Origin: an uncultured Psychroserpens sp.
GTDB taxonomy: Bacteria > Bacteroidota > Bacteroidia > Flavobacteriales > Flavobacteriaceae
DNA length: 64,000 nucleotides
Assembly (NCBI RefSeq): GCF_947500255.1
Contig: NZ_CANMRL010000007.1
Span: forward strand, 180,215 to 244,214
Direction of reading: 5' to 3'
Shown: in pieces, positions 1 through 9,796 of the stretch
Position numbering within the stretch: position 1 is the stretch's first letter
Layout: every line of letters begins with the position of its first letter
The notes under the pieces: generated by a model
Databases searched by the model: none
What the model saw: only the letters and a program-made list of their open reading frames with translations
What the model was told of the DNA's origin: nothing
Translations under genes and position numbers: made by a program

Positions 1-2
1 GA

Positions 3-533
3 AATATCACACTCAAATTTTTAGGAGAGGATCGACTAATTCCCAAAGAGGTTAAAAGAGCAATAGCGATATCTGTTCCTGTGCATCTTACAGGTTCGGC
101 TAGAGAGTTACATACATTAAAAAATAAGGCTTTTGCTATCAGATTTAGAAAACATTTGGTAGATAAACTTAAAAATAAGATTAAGACATTTCCTAATCAC
201 ATTTCTCAAGAAGAGATACGTTCTATTAAAACCCTTAGAGATTTTGATGAAGTGTATACGTCGAAAGCTCACGGATTTAAAAACGCGCTTGATTATTATG
301 AAAAATGTAGTAGCCTTCAGTTTTTAAAAGCTATTCAAACACCAACATTGCTTATCAATGCGCTTAACGATTCCTTTTTGTCTCATGAATGTTTTCCTGT
401 TAAAGAGGCTAAAGCTAATAAACATCTCTATTTAGAAATGCCAAAGTATGGTGGACATGTTGGGTTTGTACAACGCGGAAATATCTATTACAACGAAAAA
501 CGAGCTTTAGAGTTTATCACTAAATCCATCTAA
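3..533 (+). CDS. YheT-like alpha/beta hydrolase, 3' part
   Basis: The reading frame is open from the first bases of the window, so the start codon lies outside and only about 176 C-terminal residues are seen. The text NITLKFLGE followed by AIAISVPVHL and a long lysine/arginine-rich cap segment fits the YheT family of alpha/beta hydrolases (predicted esterases or hydrolases). The acid is probably the Asp in NALNDSF and the catalytic His the one in YGGHVGF near the C terminus; the nucleophile Ser would be upstream of the window. The substrate is unknown. An internal GTG at position 81 is not needed as a start, since homologous sequence continues upstream of it. Confidence 0.75.
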   Translation, partial: NITLKFLGEDRLIPKEVKRAIAISVPVHLTGSARELHTLKNKAFAIRFRKHLVDKLKNKIKTFPNHISQEEIRSIKTLRDFDEVYTSKAHGFKNALDYYEKCSSLQFLKAIQTPTLLINALNDSFLSHECFPVKEAKANKHLYLEMPKYGGHVGFVQRGNIYYNEKRALEFITKSI

Positions 534-633
534 ATGGATGCTTTTATAGCCTGAACTTGAAAACTTTTTCGTAAATTTAAGTTCTCCCTTACAATACTAA
601 TTAGTAGATAATTAATCTTTTAAATCATTTGTT

Positions 634-1455
634 ATGAAAACTATTAATGCTATTAATGGTATTGCCTTGCATTATGCGAGATTGCCACAACACCCTTACG
701 GAACTATTGGAAGACCACAAGATTTTAAAGTAGAAGAGGGTTTCTTTGAAATTTTAAAGACTGCTTTTGATGAGGTCTTTACAAATTGCCCATTAGGAAA
801 ACCAAATGTAATTACTTGCGCTGGAATTTTAGTAAACAAACCAGGTCATCATGGTTTAGGAAAGGCATTTGATTTAGATGCTATTTTTTGGGACGATCAT
901 ACATTGATTACCAATAATTTTATTCACCAAAAAGAACTGTATTTAGGTATAGAGTCTTATTTGCGGAAACACTTCGGAATAGTACTCAATTACTTGTACC
1001 CAAATCATGCCGATCATTGGCACTTTGATACTAGTGTTAATGTAGACTATAACGAATCGTCAAAATCTGAAACCTTGTATTTACAAATGGTTTTAAAATA
1101 TATCTACGGAAAATCAATTATTGTTGATGGTATTTCGGGACCACAAACAAGAGCAGCTACAAGAGAAGTATTTGATAGGTTAGGAGTGAGTTCACCAATA
1201 ACAACTAAGGTCAACTATCTGAAATTTTTAGACCTTACTGGTAAGATAGCTTTTAAACTAAGTGAAGAAAAGGTATCGCCATTACAACTCTTAGAAAACT
1301 TAGAAACTGTGGTTGAAAACTTACCAACTGATAATAAGCATGGTGTAAGTCAGGCTCTTAATTCCTTTGTCATGCATCAAGATACCTCTACATGGTTAAA
1401 TAGTCTCAATGATGATCACGATTTAGAATCAATTATTGATGATGTAATTGCATAA
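634..1455 (+). CDS. M15/extensin-like zinc peptidase with PG-binding-like tail
   Basis: This 273-residue protein carries the metal pattern of the M15/extensin-like C-terminal family: H73 and D80 in HHGLGKAFDLD and the DHWHFD motif at about 127-132 (H128 and H130). Family members cleave peptide bonds in cell-wall peptides. After residue 150 the text VDGISGPQTRAATREV resembles a peptidoglycan-binding repeat, so catalytic and wall-binding parts seem to share one chain. There is no obvious signal peptide, which is odd for a wall enzyme. It stands alone, 100 bp after the preceding hydrolase gene and 220 bp before the pyrimidine cluster. The fold assignment is good; the substrate is inferred. Confidence 0.65.
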   Translation: MKTINAINGIALHYARLPQHPYGTIGRPQDFKVEEGFFEILKTAFDEVFTNCPLGKPNVITCAGILVNKPGHHGLGKAFDLDAIFWDDHTLITNNFIHQKELYLGIESYLRKHFGIVLNYLYPNHADHWHFDTSVNVDYNESSKSETLYLQMVLKYIYGKSIIVDGISGPQTRAATREVFDRLGVSSPITTKVNYLKFLDLTGKIAFKLSEEKVSPLQLLENLETVVENLPTDNKHGVSQALNSFVMHQDTSTWLNSLNDDHDLESIIDDVIA

Positions 1456-1676
1456 TAGAGCCAAAAAGTCTGTATTACATTTTTTGAAAATCAAGTTTTA
1501 ATTAATAATTATTCAGTATAATTTTTAAATTATTATTGATACTTCACTAAAAGGTGTATTTCAATATATATTTCATATATTTGATTAGAGTGTGATTAGA
1601 AATCCTTAAAACTAAGGGGTTTTTATAGCATTCTTATTTTTTGTTCAATTATTAATGAAATTAATCTGATAAGCTG

Positions 1677-3146
1677 ATGATGAATGTTAGTGATACACTT
1701 TCCGAAGTAAAAAATTATATAAATGGCAAATTTGAAAGAAATGAACAACATACGATGGATGTTTTAAGTCCGTTAGATGGTAGCAAAATTTCTTCAATTC
1801 CATTATCTACAACACAAGATGTTGATGCTGCTGTTCAAGCGGCTAAAAAAGCATTTCCAGGCTGGTCAGAAATGACCTTTAAAGAGCGGGTTCAAATATT
1901 CTTTAGATATAGAAATCTATTAGAACAAAACATAGAGGAGCTTACCAATTTAGTGCAACTTGAAAACGGGAAAACATATGGTGAGGCCAAAGCAGAAGTA
2001 GAAAAAAGCATGGAGCTTTGTGAATTTGCTGTATCTATGCCGCAAATTGTTGTTAATGAAGTTCAGGAAGTCAGTAAGGGTGTAGAGTGCCGAATTGAAC
2101 GTAAACCTCTAGGAGTTGTTGCTTCTATTACGCCTTTTAATTTTCCAAATATGGTACCGCATTGGACACTTCCTAACGCTTTAGTTTTGGGAAATACGAT
2201 GGTTATGAAGCCATCAGAAATGGTGCCATTAAGCACTGTTCGTATGGCCGAACTTCTTAAGGAGGCAGGTCTTCCCGATGGTGTGTTTAATATTGTCAAT
2301 GGAGGTAAAGAAGTTGTTGAAGCTATTTGCGATCATCCTTCAATAGAGGCTGTTTCTTTTGTTGGATCCACCAAAGTAGCCAAAATTGTTTACAAACGCG
2401 CTACGTCTAATTTAAAACGATGCGTGGCTTTAGGTGGAGCTAAAAATCACTTGTTGGTGCTACCTGATGCCAACCCAGAAATGACAGCGTCTAACGTTGT
2501 AGCTTCAATGTCTGGTTGTGCTGGCCAGCGCTGTATGGCAGCATCAGTAATGGTAGGTGTGGATAAAGTACAGCATATTATTGATCGTATGGTTGAAGAT
2601 GCAAAAGCTATTGTTCCTGGAGATAATCTCGGATCTGTCATTACTGCTGAGGCTAAAAAGCGTATTGAAGGCTATATTGATGAAGCTGAAAGAAATGGAG
2701 CTAAGATATTATTAGATGGACGTCATGCAACAGTTCCTGGTAAAGAAGGCGGCTTTTATGTAGGGCCTACTATTATAGATCATGTTACGACAGATATGTC
2801 TGTGGCTCGTGAGGAAATTTTCGGACCAGTAATTTCTATCATTCGTGCTAAAGATTTGGATGAAGCTATTGAAATTGAAAATGGTTCCAATTATGGTAAT
2901 GCTGCTGCTGTTTTTACACAAAGTGGCGGATTAGCAAAACAAGTCATGAAACGTGCAAGTGCTGGAATGATTGGTGTTAATATTGGAGTTCCAGTGCCTA
3001 GAGAGCCTTTTTCTTTTGGTGGATGGAATGAATCCAAATTTGGAGTTGGCGATATTACTGGACGTAGCTCAATTGAATTCTGGACGCAGAATAAAAAGAC
3101 AACTACTAAATGGAATCCAGAAGCACAAACGAACTGGATGAGTTAA
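1677..3146 (+). CDS. mmsA: CoA-acylating malonate/methylmalonate-semialdehyde dehydrogenase
   Basis: This 489-residue aldehyde dehydrogenase belongs to the CoA-acylating MmsA branch: TPFNFPNMVPHW at about 152-163, SFVGSTKVAK at about 227, and GQRCMA with the catalytic Cys at residue 286. The family converts methylmalonate semialdehyde to propionyl-CoA and malonate semialdehyde to acetyl-CoA using NAD and CoA. As first gene of the pyrimidine breakdown cluster, 53 bp before the aminotransferase, it most likely performs the last step, oxidising the semialdehydes formed from beta-alanine and beta-aminoisobutyrate. Two adjacent ATG codons (1677 and 1680) are possible starts. A role in valine or inositol breakdown cannot be excluded. 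Confidence 0.9.
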   Translation: MMNVSDTLSEVKNYINGKFERNEQHTMDVLSPLDGSKISSIPLSTTQDVDAAVQAAKKAFPGWSEMTFKERVQIFFRYRNLLEQNIEELTNLVQLENGKTYGEAKAEVEKSMELCEFAVSMPQIVVNEVQEVSKGVECRIERKPLGVVASITPFNFPNMVPHWTLPNALVLGNTMVMKPSEMVPLSTVRMAELLKEAGLPDGVFNIVNGGKEVVEAICDHPSIEAVSFVGSTKVAKIVYKRATSNLKRCVALGGAKNHLLVLPDANPEMTASNVVASMSGCAGQRCMAASVMVGVDKVQHIIDRMVEDAKAIVPGDNLGSVITAEAKKRIEGYIDEAERNGAKILLDGRHATVPGKEGGFYVGPTIIDHVTTDMSVAREEIFGPVISIIRAKDLDEAIEIENGSNYGNAAAVFTQSGGLAKQVMKRASAGMIGVNIGVPVPREPFSFGGWNESKFGVGDITGRSSIEFWTQNKKTTTKWNPEAQTNWMS

Positions 3147-3199
3147 TTTATTGTTTAGATAAAAACAAATAAGACTCTATTAATCAACTATTTAAATGA

Positions 3200-4534
3200 A
3201 TGAATAATAAACAAATCGTAAAGGATAATTTAGACTACACTTTATTCTCTTGGGGGAAACAAGGAGGATTGAACCCAATAAATGCTTCTCATGCTAAAGG
3301 CTCATATGTATACGATAGAGATGGAAAGAAATATCTAGATTTCACTTCGCAGTTAATGAATGTAAATATTGGCCATGGTGATCAACGAATTACAGAAGCA
3401 GTAACAAAACAAATGCAAGAAGTTAGTTATGTCTACCCTGGAATGGCAACTGACATTCGTGGTCGTTTGGGCAAAAAACTAGCTGAAATAACACCTGGAA
3501 ATTTAACCAAGACATTTTTTACCCTTGGAGGCGCAGAGGCTATAGAAAATGGTATCAAATTAGCTCGGATGGTTACAGGTCGTCACAAGATTATTACGCA
3601 TTACAGAGCATATCATGGCGCTACATATGGAGCAATAACTGCTGGAGGAGATCCTAGAAGATTTCCGGTAGATGGACAAGCAATGCCAAGTGTGGTGCAT
3701 GTGGAAAATCCTTATGCTTATCGTTGTCCATGGAATTCTTCTTCAATAAAAGAATGCGGTGAGCGCGCTTTAGCTCACCTAGAACGTGTCATCCAATTTG
3801 AAAACCCAGATAGTGTTGCAGCTATTCTATTTGAAGGCGAGTCTGGTTCTTCCGGCTGCTTAAAATATCCGCCTATGTATTTGAAACATGTTCGTGAACT
3901 TTGTGATAAATATGGCATTATGATGATTGATGATGAGGTCATGAGCGGGTTTGGTCGTACAGGAAAAATGTTCGGAATTGATCACCATGGTGTCACACCA
4001 GATATCATGTGTTTAGCTAAAGGTTTAACTTCAGGTTACTTACCACTAGGTGGTGTTGTAGTGACCGATAAAATTGCAGAGCATTTTAATGATAATCCAA
4101 TGATTATTGGACTAACGTACTCTGCGCATCCAACATTATGTGCTGCTGCTCTAGAAAATATACGAATTATACAGGAAGAAAACTTAGTTAATCGTGCTGC
4201 TGAAATGGGATTATATATTGAAGCAGAAGTAGAAAAATTAAAAGCAAAACATCCTTCTATTGGTGATTTTAGAAACACTGGGCTTTTAGGATGTATAGAA
4301 CTGGTTAAAAATCGAAATACCAAGGAACCTACTACACCTTGGAATGCTAAACCTCATGAAATGGAAGCTACACAAAGAATGGCTTCTAAAATTAGAGAGT
4401 TAGGTATGTTCACATTTGTGAGATGGAATTGGATTTTTATTGCGCCTCCATTAAATGTAACCAAAGAAGAAGTGGACGAAGGCTTAAAAATTATTTCCCA
4501 GGCAATTTCTATAGCTGACGAATATTGTAATTAA
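3200..4534 (+). CDS. Class III aminotransferase, probable beta-alanine:2-oxo acid type
   Basis: This 444-residue PLP enzyme has class III (omega) aminotransferase motifs: MMIDDEVMSGFGRTG with the pyridine-binding Asp at about 245, and CLAKGLTSGYLPLGG with the Schiff-base Lys at 274. The length is normal. It lies directly between the semialdehyde dehydrogenase and the rest of the pyrimidine genes, so the natural reading is transamination of beta-alanine or beta-aminoisobutyrate to the semialdehyde. The exact amino donor is inferred from context, since class III enzymes also use GABA, ornithine and others. Confidence 0.85.
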   Translation: MNNKQIVKDNLDYTLFSWGKQGGLNPINASHAKGSYVYDRDGKKYLDFTSQLMNVNIGHGDQRITEAVTKQMQEVSYVYPGMATDIRGRLGKKLAEITPGNLTKTFFTLGGAEAIENGIKLARMVTGRHKIITHYRAYHGATYGAITAGGDPRRFPVDGQAMPSVVHVENPYAYRCPWNSSSIKECGERALAHLERVIQFENPDSVAAILFEGESGSSGCLKYPPMYLKHVRELCDKYGIMMIDDEVMSGFGRTGKMFGIDHHGVTPDIMCLAKGLTSGYLPLGGVVVTDKIAEHFNDNPMIIGLTYSAHPTLCAAALENIRIIQEENLVNRAAEMGLYIEAEVEKLKAKHPSIGDFRNTGLLGCIELVKNRNTKEPTTPWNAKPHEMEATQRMASKIRELGMFTFVRWNWIFIAPPLNVTKEEVDEGLKIISQAISIADEYCN

Positions 4535-4594
4535 ATACATTTCTACTTAAGTAGAAAACGGATTAAATCTAATTAATTTAAAATCTGATAGGTC

Positions 4595-6553
4595 ATGAAA
4601 ACACTTTTAAAAACCTTAGCTGTATTATTTATTACTACAACGCTAAATGCTCAAGACATTACAGGAAAATGGTATGGCCTTTTAGAAATACCAGGAAATT
4701 CACTGCGAATTCATCTTACAATTAATAAATCGGCCGATAACTATTCAGCGATAATGATGAGCCCAGATCAAAGCAATCAAGAAATTCCTGTATCATCCCT
4801 GTCTTTTGAGAATCCTAAACTAACTGTTGAAGTTACCGATCTTCAAGTGATTTATAATGGAGAGTTGAAGGGTAAAGAAATTAATGGAACGTTCACTCAG
4901 AATGGAAATAGTTTACCACTAACCTTTAAACGAACAGAAAAGGTCAAAGAAAAACCCACTACGCTTGAAGATCAAATAGATGAAATATTTGCGTCATGGG
5001 ATAATCCAAAATCGGCAGGCGGAGCCGTTGGAGTTATGAAAAATGGAGAAGTAATTTATTCCAAGGCATTTGGTGCAGCTAGCTTAGAATACAATATTCC
5101 AAATTCTCCAGAAACCTTATTTAATATTGGTTCTGTCTCCAAACAATTTACTGCCATGGGTATCGTATTACTTCATGAACAGGGCAAATTGTCGGTTGAT
5201 GACGATATTCGCAAATACTTAACTGATTTGCCAGATTTTGGTCATAAAATCACCATTAGACATTTATTGCATCATACAAGTGGTTTAAGAAGTTTACATG
5301 CGCTATTTGGAATTGCAGGATGGCGTGATGATGACTCTAAAACTAATGCAGATTTAAGGCGAGTTATGAAGTATCAAACAGATTTAAATTTTAAACCTGG
5401 CGATGAATATTTGTATTGTAACACAGGTTATATGTTTATGGCAGATATTATTGAAGAAGTTACTGGTGATAAATTTTCAGATTGGATGAAGAAGTCAGTA
5501 TTTGATCCTTTAGGAATGACTAACTCTTATGCTGAAGATAAGTATAATAGAATAGTGCCTAATAATGCTACGTCTTATAATTATAACGGAGAGGCTTTTG
5601 AACGTGCAGTTGAATATTGGGGTTATGTGGGTTCTGGTAATGTACATTCTAATACCAATGAGTTGTTAAGTTGGTTATCTAATTTTTACGCGCCTAAGGA
5701 AGGATGGGAAAGCGCATTTAAAATGTTGGAAACCCTTGATACATTTAATAATGGGAAACCAAATAACTATGCCTTCGGAGTTGTAATCGATGACTTTAAT
5801 GGTAAAAAACGTATTCAGCATAATGGAGCTGTTGGAGGATTCAGGGCCTCAGCTAGTTCATTTCCTGAGGAAAAATTGAATATTGTGATTTTATCTAATT
5901 TTTCGTCTTCTAATATTGGTGGTAAGAATAATGCATTATCTCAATTATTTATAGAGGCAAATAATCAAACAAATGAATTCAAATCTAAACTTCCAGATGC
6001 TATAACTTCCAATTCTAAAGACCTGAAAAAGTATGAAGGACAATTTTGGAACAATAAAGAAAGTTACGCACGAAAAATCTATATTAAAAATGATACGCTA
6101 ATGTATCACCGTGCGCCTGGAAACGAAAATAAACTTGTACCCATTGGTAAGTCTAAATTTAAAATGTTAGATGTTCAAGTAGACCTAGTTACAGAGTTTG
6201 TTTTTAAAAACAATAAACTGCAAGAAATGCTAGTGTTAATTGATGATGATGCACCAATAACCATGGAAGCATTTGATACTGTTTCACCATCTAGTAATGA
6301 CAAAAAAGCCTATGTAGGTACCTATTATAGTCCAGAATTAGAAACACAGTATCGTTTTTACTTAGAAAATGGTGACTTAAAGTGGAGGCATATAAGGCAT
6401 GGAGAATTTCCTGTGCAATTTATAGGTAAAAATATATTGCAAATGGTTCCGGGAGTGGTTATAAAGGTTAAGCGAAATTCCAAGGATCAGATACAAGGTT
6501 TTTATGTTACAAATGGTCGTGTAAGAAATCTTTGGTTTGAAAAAGAAAATTAG
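4595..6553 (+). CDS. Exported serine beta-lactamase-fold hydrolase
   Basis: This 652-residue protein begins with a clear signal peptide (MKTLLKTLAVLFITTTLNAQ). Residues 21-115 form a beta-rich N-terminal domain. A class C beta-lactamase/D-aminopeptidase-like domain follows, with S180-V-S-K183, Y274-C-N276 and H409-N-G411 as the three active-site motifs. A beta-rich C-terminal part (about 470-652) resembles tails seen in this superfamily. Members act on amides or esters, often D-amino-acid peptides; few give antibiotic resistance. It sits 60 bp after the aminotransferase and 19 bp before the NCS1 permease, so it appears co-transcribed with pyrimidine catabolism, though its role there is unknown. 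Confidence 0.8.
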   Translation: MKTLLKTLAVLFITTTLNAQDITGKWYGLLEIPGNSLRIHLTINKSADNYSAIMMSPDQSNQEIPVSSLSFENPKLTVEVTDLQVIYNGELKGKEINGTFTQNGNSLPLTFKRTEKVKEKPTTLEDQIDEIFASWDNPKSAGGAVGVMKNGEVIYSKAFGAASLEYNIPNSPETLFNIGSVSKQFTAMGIVLLHEQGKLSVDDDIRKYLTDLPDFGHKITIRHLLHHTSGLRSLHALFGIAGWRDDDSKTNADLRRVMKYQTDLNFKPGDEYLYCNTGYMFMADIIEEVTGDKFSDWMKKSVFDPLGMTNSYAEDKYNRIVPNNATSYNYNGEAFERAVEYWGYVGSGNVHSNTNELLSWLSNFYAPKEGWESAFKMLETLDTFNNGKPNNYAFGVVIDDFNGKKRIQHNGAVGGFRASASSFPEEKLNIVILSNFSSSNIGGKNNALSQLFIEANNQTNEFKSKLPDAITSNSKDLKKYEGQFWNNKESYARKIYIKNDTLMYHRAPGNENKLVPIGKSKFKMLDVQVDLVTEFVFKNNKLQEMLVLIDDDAPITMEAFDTVSPSSNDKKAYVGTYYSPELETQYRFYLENGDLKWRHIRHGEFPVQFIGKNILQMVPGVVIKVKRNSKDQIQGFYVTNGRVRNLWFEKEN

Positions 6554-6572
6554 AATAGATACCTGTTTCTAA

Positions 6573-8231
6573 ATGAATAAAGATATAGTAGAATTACACG
6601 AAGACGTTTCCGATTCACCTTTATACAGTGATGATTTAGCTCCTGTTCCTTCAAATCAACGTACTTGGAGTAAATGGCATTTAGCTGCTATTTGGGTTGG
6701 TATGGCTGTATGCATTCCTACCTACCTGTTAGCATCTTATATGATAAAAACGGGATTAAATTGGTATGAAGCTTTGATTATTATTGGTTTAGCTAATTTA
6801 ATTATTACCATACCAATGGTGCTCAATGGTCACGCAGGAGTGAAGTATGGTGTACCGTTCCCAGTGATAGGTCGTGCTGCTTTTGGAACAAAAGGTGTCC
6901 ATTTGGCTTCAGTAACTCGTGGTGTTATTGCTTGTGGTTGGTTTGGTGTTCAAACATGGATAGGAGGTTTGGCTATCTATGCTATTTTCAATGCTATAAC
7001 TGGTTCTACAGGTGAGCTCGGATTGTCTATTGGTAAGTTTGTGGGCTTTGCTATATTTTGGTTTGTTAACATGTACTTCATCTGGAAAGGTACAGAAAGT
7101 ATTAAATGGCTCGAAACCTATTCTGCACCAATACTCATCATAATGGGATTGATTCTGATTTATTGGAGTTATTCAAAGGCAGAAGGCTTTTCAGTAGTTT
7201 TGGATCAAAGTGTACAATTAGAAAAAACAGCAGCTACCATCACTGAAAAAGACGATAAGTTTTATCTTAATTTAAATGTTTTAAAAAGTAAAGAAGGTGC
7301 GCTAAAAGCTTCAGAGTATAATATCGTATCAGATAAAAGTTCAACTTGGGAAACATTTACTTCAAATCCTATTCTAATTCCTTCTGCTGAAAATATCCAA
7401 GTGCAATTTAGAAACAATGATGTTTTATCGAGTGTTGTAACTGCAAATGCAATTTCAGAAAACTCTGGGAGTAAATTGTGGAGTTATTTACTGTGGCTTA
7501 CTGCTATGGTGGGATTTTGGGCAACAATGTCAATTAGTATTGCAGATATTACACGCTATGCAGCAACGCAAAAAGACCAAATTGCAGGACAGTTTATTGG
7601 ATTACCAGCAACAATGATGTTGTACTCTTTTGTTGGTATCTTCGTGACTTGCGCTGCAATCATTAATTTTAAAGAGATCTTAATTGCTGATGATGCGCCT
7701 TGGGATCCAGTGTCATTAATCGCAAAGTTTAAAAATCCAGTAGTTGTAATTGTAGCACAAGTTTTTATGATTATTGCAACCTTGAGTACAAATATTGCAG
7801 CAAATGTTATAGCACCATCAAATGCATTTTCAAATCTATGGCCAAAAAAAATAAGCTTCAAAAAAGGAGGGACGATTACAGGAATTATTGGCATACTTAT
7901 TATGCCTTGGTGGTTACTAAATGAAATTTCTGGCTTCTTAATTTTTGTTAGTGGACTTCTAGGGCCTGTTTTAGGGATTTTGATTGCAGACTATTACGTA
8001 GTAAGAAAAAAACGGTTGAAACTCTCCGAACTGTATAAAGAAGATGGGATTTATTCTTATAAAAAAACTGGATTTAATAAAGCGGCAATGATTGCATTGT
8101 TTATTGGTGTATTTGCAGCTCTGATTGGATACTGGGTTCCAGCATTGAACTTTTTGTATTCATTATCTTGGTTCACAGGGTTTATCATTTCTTTTGTTTT
8201 GTACTGTATTCTAATGAAAAAAACTATCTAA
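6573..8231 (+). CDS. NCS1-family nucleobase permease with extra soluble insert
   Basis: This 552-residue membrane protein matches the NCS1 family (cytosine, uracil, allantoin, hydantoin symporters): an N-terminal WSKWHLAAIWVGM segment, PFPVIGRAAFGTKG, and many hydrophobic helices. It would import uracil, thymine or a dihydro-derivative for the enzymes encoded beside it. About 100 residues (roughly 205-305) between helices are hydrophilic and rich in Lys, Ser and Asn, an insertion most NCS1 proteins lack; the usual length is about 480-500. Only 1 bp separates its stop from the GTG start of the next transporter gene. Confidence 0.85.
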   Translation: MNKDIVELHEDVSDSPLYSDDLAPVPSNQRTWSKWHLAAIWVGMAVCIPTYLLASYMIKTGLNWYEALIIIGLANLIITIPMVLNGHAGVKYGVPFPVIGRAAFGTKGVHLASVTRGVIACGWFGVQTWIGGLAIYAIFNAITGSTGELGLSIGKFVGFAIFWFVNMYFIWKGTESIKWLETYSAPILIIMGLILIYWSYSKAEGFSVVLDQSVQLEKTAATITEKDDKFYLNLNVLKSKEGALKASEYNIVSDKSSTWETFTSNPILIPSAENIQVQFRNNDVLSSVVTANAISENSGSKLWSYLLWLTAMVGFWATMSISIADITRYAATQKDQIAGQFIGLPATMMLYSFVGIFVTCAAIINFKEILIADDAPWDPVSLIAKFKNPVVVIVAQVFMIIATLSTNIAANVIAPSNAFSNLWPKKISFKKGGTITGIIGILIMPWWLLNEISGFLIFVSGLLGPVLGILIADYYVVRKKRLKLSELYKEDGIYSYKKTGFNKAAMIALFIGVFAALIGYWVPALNFLYSLSWFTGFIISFVLYCILMKKTI

Positions 8232-8232
8232 A

Positions 8233-9747
8233 GTGATTACAAAGTATATCATATTATTCATCTATTTTTCAATCCTCTTTTTTATTGGATACATCGCTTC
8301 TAAAAGAATTAAGACTACTAAAGATTATTATGTAGGAGGGAAGAAATTGAATTTTTGGGTTGTTGCATTTTCTGCAAGAGCTACTGGAGAATCGGCTTGG
8401 TTACTTTTAGGACTTACTGGTTTAGGTGCTATGGTCGGTGTTTCAGCATTTTGGGTCGTATTAGGAGAAGTTATTGGAGTAACAGTCTCCTGGTTTTTTA
8501 TGGCTGAGAAATTCAAAAAACTTTCAGATGACTATAACTCAATAACAATCCCAGACTATTTAGTAAGCCGATTTAAATCTAAAACAAACACGTTGCGCAT
8601 TGTTGCGGCAACAGCATTGTCATTATTTGTAGTGATATATGTTAGTGCACAAATTGATGCCACAGGATCAGCATTCGAATCGTTTCTGGGCTGGAATTAT
8701 TTTACTGGAGCAATTGTAGGCTTTTTTATAGTCTTAGCTTATATTTTTTCAGGAGGTTTTGTGGCTGTTGCTTGGTCTGATTTATTCCAAGGCTTAATTA
8801 TGCTTTTGGGCTTAGTAGGATTGCCTATAGTTGCCTATTTTTCAATTTCATCTAATGTATCTATATCTGAAGGTTTGATAGCTTTAGACCCCTCATTTTT
8901 AAATATTTGGGGAGAAGGAGGCTTTAGTTTAATAAACCTCTTTACAATTTTAGGGTTTCTATGTATTGGTTTAGGCTTTATGGGATCTCCTCAATTATTT
9001 GTGCGATTTATGTCTATAAAAAGCACAATAGAAATAAAAAAAGGACGTTGGGTGGCTTTTGTGTTTACCATCTTAACAGATTCATGTGCTGTACTTATTG
9101 GAATTTTTGGTAGATACCTTTTGACATCTGTCGATGCAGATCCTGAGGTGATTTTAGGTAATGGAGCGCAAAATGTGTTACCACTTTTAGTTGAAAGAAT
9201 AATGCCGCTTACATTAATTGGGATTTATATTGCAGCTGTTTTATCTGCAATTATGTCTACAATCGATTCTCTATTAGTTGTGGCGTCTAGTGCCATATCT
9301 AGGGATTTTTATCAGCAAATATTTAAGCCTAATAAAACTGAAAAAGAACTGGCGAAAATATCTAAAGGCATTACATTTTTGTTAGCAATATTCGCACTAT
9401 TGATTGCAATGATTGTTGCAGTTACAACTCCCGAACGCACCATATTTTGGTTTGTCATTTTTGGCTGGTCTGGTATTGCTGCTACGTTTTGCCCAACAAT
9501 TATTTTATCTCTCTTTTGGGATAGATTCAATGAAAAAGGTGCCATTGCTTCTATGATTACAGGATTTTTGTCTGTTCCACTCTTTAAATTTGGCTTTGCC
9601 TCTTTAGATACTATAGGTGTTTATTTTGAAAAACTTGGAGAACTAGGACCTTCATTTATTTTAGCCATAATAGTTGGAGTAATCGTGAGCAAAATTTCAG
9701 AAAAGAATACATCAATAAGTCAATTAAATAGTGATGATACTCATTAA
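8233..9747 (+). CDS. Sodium:solute symporter (SSS family)
   Basis: This 504-residue protein with about 13 predicted helices fits the sodium:solute symporter family: KTTKDYYVGGKKLNFW near the N terminus, ARATGESAWLLLG, and SAIMSTIDSLLVVASSAISRDFY in the middle, the conserved family signature. The start is GTG, one base after the upstream stop, which indicates tight translational coupling. The substrate is not readable from sequence; its place between the NCS1 permease and dihydropyrimidinase suggests a pyrimidine or an intermediate such as beta-alanine. Confidence 0.88.
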   Translation: MITKYIILFIYFSILFFIGYIASKRIKTTKDYYVGGKKLNFWVVAFSARATGESAWLLLGLTGLGAMVGVSAFWVVLGEVIGVTVSWFFMAEKFKKLSDDYNSITIPDYLVSRFKSKTNTLRIVAATALSLFVVIYVSAQIDATGSAFESFLGWNYFTGAIVGFFIVLAYIFSGGFVAVAWSDLFQGLIMLLGLVGLPIVAYFSISSNVSISEGLIALDPSFLNIWGEGGFSLINLFTILGFLCIGLGFMGSPQLFVRFMSIKSTIEIKKGRWVAFVFTILTDSCAVLIGIFGRYLLTSVDADPEVILGNGAQNVLPLLVERIMPLTLIGIYIAAVLSAIMSTIDSLLVVASSAISRDFYQQIFKPNKTEKELAKISKGITFLLAIFALLIAMIVAVTTPERTIFWFVIFGWSGIAATFCPTIILSLFWDRFNEKGAIASMITGFLSVPLFKFGFASLDTIGVYFEKLGELGPSFILAIIVGVIVSKISEKNTSISQLNSDDTH

Positions 9748-9796
9748 AAACTTGTAAATTTAAGAAATCGATTAACTTATAAATTTAATATCGGAC

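Noticed and set aside
1604..1625. Terminator-like hairpin CCTTA-TAAGG plus T-run
   Set aside because: The stem is only 5 bp, so I do not call it a terminator.
4595..6553. Beta-lactamase-fold protein as an antibiotic resistance gene
   Set aside because: The active-site motifs are those of a very wide hydrolase superfamily, and the gene sits in a catabolic cluster; nothing points to beta-lactam cleavage.
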